Source: Actinomycetota bacterium
Lineage (GTDB): Bacteria; Actinomycetota; Thermoleophilia; Solirubrobacterales; Solirubrobacteraceae
Reading direction: 5' to 3'
Assembly: GCA_005883255.1 (NCBI GenBank)
Contig: VAXS01000217.1
Span: forward strand, 1-9,449
Length of the DNA: 9,449 nt
Shown: in pieces, positions 6,425 through 9,449 of the stretch
How the letters are laid out: every line of letters starts with the position of its first letter
Numbering within the stretch: the first letter of the stretch is position 1
Position numbers and translations under genes: made by a program
The notes under the pieces: generated by a model
Databases searched by the model: none
What the model was told of the DNA's origin: nothing
What the model saw: only the letters and a program-made list of their open reading frames with translations

Positions 6425-7205
6425 TCACGCCTCCTTGACGGGGTGGCCCCTCGCCGGAGTCCTCCACCCAGCCCTCGATGTGCTCGAGGTCGTTGCCCTC
6501 CTCCTCGAAGGCGCGCGCGGCCAGCTCGCACAGCCAGGAGCGGATCACCGAGCCCTGCATCCACAGGTGGGCGATCTTGGCGTTGTCGAGCTCATACTCG
6601 GAGTGGTGGAAGAGGTCGAACCCCTCCGCGTAGGCCTGCATGATCCCGTACTCGATCCCGTTGTGGACCATCTTCACGTAGTGGCCCGCCCCGGCCGGGC
6701 CGAAGTGCCCCCAGCCCGGTCCGTGCTCCTTGGTGGGCGGCGGGGCGAGCACGTCGAGGATGGGCGCCAGGCGCTCCACAGGCTCGTCGGCGCCCCCGAC
6801 CATCATGCAGTAGCCGATCCGCAGGCCCCACACGCCTCCGCTGGTGCCCACGTCGACGTAGTGTATGCCCTTCTCGGAGAGCGCCGCCGCCCGGCGCTTG
6901 TCGTCGGTCCAGCGGGTGTTGCCGCCGTCGACCACGCAGTCGCCCTCCGAGAACAGGTCGGCCAGCGCCGAGACCGTCTTCTCGGTGGGATCGCCGGCCG
7001 GGACCATCAGCCAGACGGTCCGGGGCGCGTCGAGCTTGGAGACCAGGTCCTCCAGGGAGGACGCGCCGCTGGCGCCATGGCCCTCCGCCGCCTGGACCGC
7101 CTCCTCGTGGAAGTCGAACGCGACGACCTGGTGCTCCGAGTCGCGGTGGATGCGATGGACCATGTTGCCGCCCATCTTCCCGAGCCCGACGAAGCCGATC
7201 TGCAT
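6425..7205 (-). pseudogene. gnd: 6-phosphogluconate dehydrogenase (decarboxylating, short form) with an internal out-of-frame deletion
   Basis: Gnd converts 6-phosphogluconate to ribulose-5-phosphate, CO2 and NAD(P)H. The start ATG at 7205 has GGAGGG at 7220-7215, nine bases upstream. Residues 1-253 are normal for the roughly 300-residue GntZ/YqeC-type enzyme: GFVGLGKMGGNM at 4-15, VVDGGNTRW at 91-99, the catalytic segment GHYVKMVHNGIEYG at 174-187 with K178 and N182, and VEDSGEG at 247-253. The next expected block (RWT..., then about 45 residues) is absent. The typical C-terminal end, GHPVKEA, follows at once in another frame and stops with TGA at 6427-6425. The 781-bp total is not a multiple of three; about 130-140 bp appear missing. 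In its original frame the gene would read on without a stop through zwf and opcA. The cause is either genuine decay or an assembly collapse. The N-terminal identity is certain. Confidence 0.87.
6430..6436 (-). promoter_or_regulatory. zwf ribosome binding site inside the gnd 3' end
   Basis: AAGGAGG on the minus strand is the strongest Shine-Dalgarno in the window and lies 8 bases before the zwf GTG. The same bases encode the Lys-Glu-Ala end of 6-phosphogluconate dehydrogenase. This confirms that the displaced C-terminal frame of gnd is the authentic gene end. Confidence 0.8.
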
Positions 7206-7214
7206 CTCAGTGGT

Positions 7215-7220
7215 CCCTCC
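7215..7220 (-). promoter_or_regulatory. gnd ribosome binding site
   Basis: GGAGGG on the minus strand, nine bases before the ATG at 7205, supports this ATG as the start of the operon's first complete gene. Confidence 0.7.
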
Positions 7221-7255
7221 GGTCCGTCCGTTGGTGCTTGGCCGCGCGAAAACCG

Positions 7256-7284
7256 AGCCTGACTAGGACGCAGGGAGGGTGCAA
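7256..7284 (-). promoter_or_regulatory. candidate sigma-70-type promoter for the gnd-zwf-opcA operon
   Basis: On the minus strand, TTGCAC (7284-7279) is followed after 17 bases by CAGGCT (7261-7256). The first element is a fair -35 and the second a weak -10 that keeps the final T. Transcription would begin near 7249 and leave a leader of about 45 bases before the gnd ATG. The -35 overlaps the right arm of the 19-bp palindrome. The operon may also be reached by read-through from tal-pgi. Confidence 0.35.
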
Positions 7285-7299
7285 TGGATGATCCATTGC
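7281..7299. promoter_or_regulatory. perfect 9-1-9 palindrome, candidate repressor operator
   Basis: The sequence GCAATGGAT-G-ATCCATTGC is a perfect inverted repeat with one central base, in the 165-bp gap between tal-pgi and gnd. It is much richer in A+T than its surroundings, so it is not a simple by-product of high GC. It overlaps the candidate -35 element at 7284-7279, a position where a bound dimer would block RNA polymerase. As RNA it could also form a 9-bp hairpin, but no U-tract follows. The cognate regulator is unknown and is not encoded in the window. Confidence 0.5.
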
Positions 7300-7334
7300 C
7301 CCGACCGAGGACGCCGGCAGGCGATGCGTTTGCA

Positions 7335-7351
7335 GCCGGCCAAGTGCCGGC
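7335..7351 (-). terminator. weak hairpin downstream of tal-pgi
   Basis: GCCGGC-(5 bases)-GCCGGC forms a 6-bp stem 20-36 bases after the tal-pgi stop. A third GCCGGC copy is at 7313-7318. There is no U-tract, so this would be at best a partial or Rho-assisted terminator; GC-rich chance is an alternative. Confidence 0.2.
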
Positions 7352-7370
7352 GGGTGGGCCGGAGGAACCA

Positions 7371-9449
7371 CTACAACAGCCCCCTGATCCGTTCCGTCAG
7401 GTTGGCCAGCGCCTCCACCCGATCGCCTTCGAGGCGCACGCGCTCGGCCGGCAGGCCGTGGTCGCGCAGCGTCCGCAGGTCGCCGATCGCGGCCGCGTTC
7501 TTGAGCGTGCCGAACGAGTAGCCCTCGCCCGGGATGTCCACGTCCTCGCCGGAGTCGTGGACGAGCTGGAGGAAGATCCCGGTCTTGGGCCCGCCCTTGT
7601 GCATCTGCCCGGTGGAGTGCTGGAAGCGCGGGCCGTACCCGAACGTGGTCGTCGCCCGCCTGCGCTCGCGGATCAGCGCGCGCAGTTGCGAGATCTCCTC
7701 GTCGAAGCGCGCGGCCGGCTGGACGTAGCCCAGTATGGCCACGTAGCGCGGGGGCTCGGCGCCGCCCAGCAGCGCCCGCAGGGCGTCGTCCCCGGCGTCC
7801 TCGACCTCGGGCAGCTTCCCCGCCGAGCGGTATTCGTCGAGGACCTTGTCGGTGTTGTCCTTGGCCTCCTGCACGTTGGGCTGGTCGAACGGATTGACCC
7901 CCAGGACCCACCCGGCCACCGCGACCGCGAACTCGGCGAAGAAGAACACCCGCCCCAGGTCGGTGGGGCCGTGCACCGAGAGCGTCACCGTGGGATGCCC
8001 GGCGTCGGCCAGGGCCTGCACCCCGGCGTCGTGCTCGGCGTCGGGCTGGTCGGCGTTGCGCAGGTGCACGAACACCCGGTCCTCGCCGTAGGCGTCCGGC
8101 TCCGCCAGCGGCTCGTCGGCCACCGGCAGGATGCCCTTGCCCTCCTTGCCCAGGCTCTCGGCCACCAGCTGCTCGACCCACAGGCCGAAGCTGGACAGCG
8201 GCGCGTCGACCACGAACGTGAGCTTGTCGCGGCCCTGCAGCGCCAGCTCGCCCGCCACCAGCCCCAGCCACAGGCCGGAGTTGCTGGAGCTCGACTCATA
8301 CGAGGTGCAGCTCTGCTCGGCCACCTGGGCGCGGTGCAGCAGCGCCTCGATGGCCACGCCCATCAGGGCCGCGGGCACCAGGCCGAAGTACGAGAGCACC
8401 GAGTAGCGACCGCCGATGTTGGGGTCGTTCTCGAACACCCGGCGAAAGCCGTTCTCGTGCGCGAGCTTCACCAGCGGGCTGCCGGGGTCGGTGATCGCCA
8501 CGAACCGCTGGCCGTCGCGCCCCGTCCGCTCGAAGAAGTAGCGGAAGTGCGACAGCGTCTCGATCGTCCCGCCCGACTTCGAGGAGACCAGGAACAGCGT
8601 CTTTTCCAGGTCCAGCGAGTGCTCCAGCTCCAGCACGGCGCCCGGGTCGGTGGAGTCCAGCACGTGCAGGCGCATCGCCCCCTCGATGTCGCCGAAGGTG
8701 CGGCGGATCACCTCGGGGCCCAGGCTCGAGCCCCCCATGCCCAGCAGCGTCACGTCGGTGAAGCCCTGCTCCTGGCACTCGCGCGCGAAGGCGTGCAGGT
8801 CGGCCGCCTGCTCGAGCATGGGCTCGGAGATCGTCAGCCACCCGAGGCGGTCTGCGATCTCGGGCTGGCCCTCCTGGCCCCACAGCGTCACGTCCTTGCG
8901 CCACACGCGCTGGGCCACGTTGTCGCCGGTCGCGCGCTTCACCCGCTCGGCGATCGGCCCCTCCAGCGCCTCCGGGATGCTGGCGCGGATGGTGGGCGGG
9001 CGGTTGGTGAGCACGGCCTCCCGGCGGTCCTCGATCCCCCGCAGGAGCGCGTGCATCGAGTCCTCGAAGGCCGCGATGCCGTCGCGCAGGAGCTTGGCGG
9101 TGACGTCGTCGAGGTCGATCCCGGCCTGGGCCAGGCGCTCGAGGTCCTCGGTCGGGTCGAGCTCGGCGGTGTTGCCCCTCACCTCCGAGCGCTCGGCCAC
9201 CGCCAGCAGCGTGGGCAGGGGCATGGTGTTGACGGTCCGCGGGGCGACCAGCTCGTCCACGTACTTGGTCTCGGAGTAGGCCGGGTTCTTGGTGCCGGTC
9301 GAGGCCCAGAGCGGGCGCTGGACGTGGGCTCCCGCCTCGCGCAGCCGCGCGAAGCGCTCGCCGTCGAAGATCTCCTTGAACCGCCGGTAGGCGGCGCGCG
9401 CGTTGGCCACGGCGGCCGTGCCCATCAGGTCGGTGCGCCCCAGCTTCTC
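7371..9449 (-). CDS. bifunctional transaldolase / glucose-6-phosphate isomerase, 5' end beyond the window
   Basis: The frame is open at the right edge; about 692 residues are visible and the stop is TAG at 7373-7371. The first part (9449 to about 8996) is the C-terminal half of transaldolase: AAVANARAAY, the phosphate-binding RPLWASTGTKNPAYS, and YVDELVAPRTVNTMPLPTL. Its Schiff-base lysine would lie upstream and is out of view. The remainder is a complete phosphoglucose isomerase: LLGMGGSSLGPEV, SSKSGGTIET, DPGSPL, GGRYSVLSYFGLVPAALMG, NPFDQPNVQEAK, and HSTGQMHKGGPKTG near the end. The fused enzyme exchanges three-carbon units between sedoheptulose-7-phosphate and glyceraldehyde-3-phosphate, then isomerises fructose-6-phosphate to glucose-6-phosphate. 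It thereby returns pentose phosphate carbon to Zwf. Such tal-pgi fusions are known in actinobacteria and some other bacteria. No frame disruption is seen. Confidence 0.95.
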   Translation of the reverse strand, partial: EKLGRTDLMGTAAVANARAAYRRFKEIFDGERFARLREAGAHVQRPLWASTGTKNPAYSETKYVDELVAPRTVNTMPLPTLLAVAERSEVRGNTAELDPTEDLERLAQAGIDLDDVTAKLLRDGIAAFEDSMHALLRGIEDRREAVLTNRPPTIRASIPEALEGPIAERVKRATGDNVAQRVWRKDVTLWGQEGQPEIADRLGWLTISEPMLEQAADLHAFARECQEQGFTDVTLLGMGGSSLGPEVIRRTFGDIEGAMRLHVLDSTDPGAVLELEHSLDLEKTLFLVSSKSGGTIETLSHFRYFFERTGRDGQRFVAITDPGSPLVKLAHENGFRRVFENDPNIGGRYSVLSYFGLVPAALMGVAIEALLHRAQVAEQSCTSYESSSSNSGLWLGLVAGELALQGRDKLTFVVDAPLSSFGLWVEQLVAESLGKEGKGILPVADEPLAEPDAYGEDRVFVHLRNADQPDAEHDAGVQALADAGHPTVTLSVHGPTDLGRVFFFAEFAVAVAGWVLGVNPFDQPNVQEAKDNTDKVLDEYRSAGKLPEVEDAGDDALRALLGGAEPPRYVAILGYVQPAARFDEEISQLRALIRERRRATTTFGYGPRFQHSTGQMHKGGPKTGIFLQLVHDSGEDVDIPGEGYSFGTLKNAAAIGDLRTLRDHGLPAERVRLEGDRVEALANLTERIRGLL

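Noticed and set aside
4064..6643. Long plus-strand open frame opposite zwf and opcA
   Set aside because: It is antisense to well-identified genes, its translation is rich in His, Arg, Gln and Gly, and it has no recognisable domain or ribosome binding site. It is a shadow ORF of high-GC DNA.
2454..7205. A single minus-strand open frame of 1583 codons
   Set aside because: It is a chimera made by low stop-codon frequency at high GC. Only its first 253 codons (gnd) and a middle part (pgl N-terminus) are real protein; between and after these it crosses zwf, opcA and glk out of frame.
7281..7299. The palindrome read as an intrinsic terminator for tal-pgi
   Set aside because: No U-tract follows on the minus strand, it is 72 or more bases past the stop, and the arms are not GC-rich. 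Operator use fits better.
1..9449. CRISPR arrays, tRNA or rRNA genes, insertion sequences, attachment sites, toxin-antitoxin or defence genes
   Set aside because: No regularly spaced repeats, no tRNA cloverleaf or CCA end, no transposase or integrase motifs and no terminal inverted repeats were seen; coding density leaves no gap over 300 bp.

Overview
The window is a very GC-rich stretch (over 70% G+C by eye) whose gene content points to an actinomycete-type bacterium. The markers are an OpcA homologue beside zwf, a transaldolase/glucose-6-phosphate isomerase fusion, a ROK-type glucokinase and frequent GTG starts. A deep-branching high-GC group such as Thermoleophilia is plausible but cannot be proven from this sequence.

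Nearly everything lies on the minus strand, so the biological order runs from the right edge to the left. The 3' part of a tal-pgi fusion gene occupies 9449-7371 and its start is beyond the window. After a 165-bp intergenic region (7370-7206), which holds a perfect 9-1-9 palindrome overlapping a candidate promoter, comes a compact operon. Its order is gnd (7205-6425), zwf (6421-4889), opcA (4879-3824), pgl (3827-3265), ROK glucokinase (3268-2285), a 57-residue CCHH zinc-finger-like protein (2262-2089), a histidine-phosphatase-family enzyme (2085-1474), a possible 23-codon bridging ORF (1474-1403) and an M20 metallopeptidase (1406-258). Genes overlap or sit within about 22 bp of each other, which implies one transcript and translational coupling. 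On the plus strand, the 3' end of a membrane protein (1-270), probably a glycosyltransferase, converges on and overlaps the M20 gene by 13 bp.

Together the genes describe hexose oxidation through the oxidative pentose phosphate pathway. Glucokinase makes glucose-6-phosphate; Zwf with OpcA, then Pgl and Gnd, yield NADPH and ribulose-5-phosphate; Tal-Pgi feeds carbon back to fructose-6-phosphate and glucose-6-phosphate. Only transketolase and the pentose-phosphate isomerase/epimerase steps are not seen.

This is a recognisable metabolic operon and I do not see a new defence or mobile system. The most surprising observation is that two of its genes, gnd and pgl, each lack an internal segment (roughly 130-140 bp and 160-170 bp) and resume in another frame, while their neighbours are intact. 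This is either real operon decay or an assembly artefact. The glucokinase also lacks the cysteines of the usual ROK zinc site. Further points of interest are operator-like palindromes at 7281-7299 and 1434-1455, a strong hairpin at 1483-1506, and the coupled mini-ORF ahead of the M20 gene.
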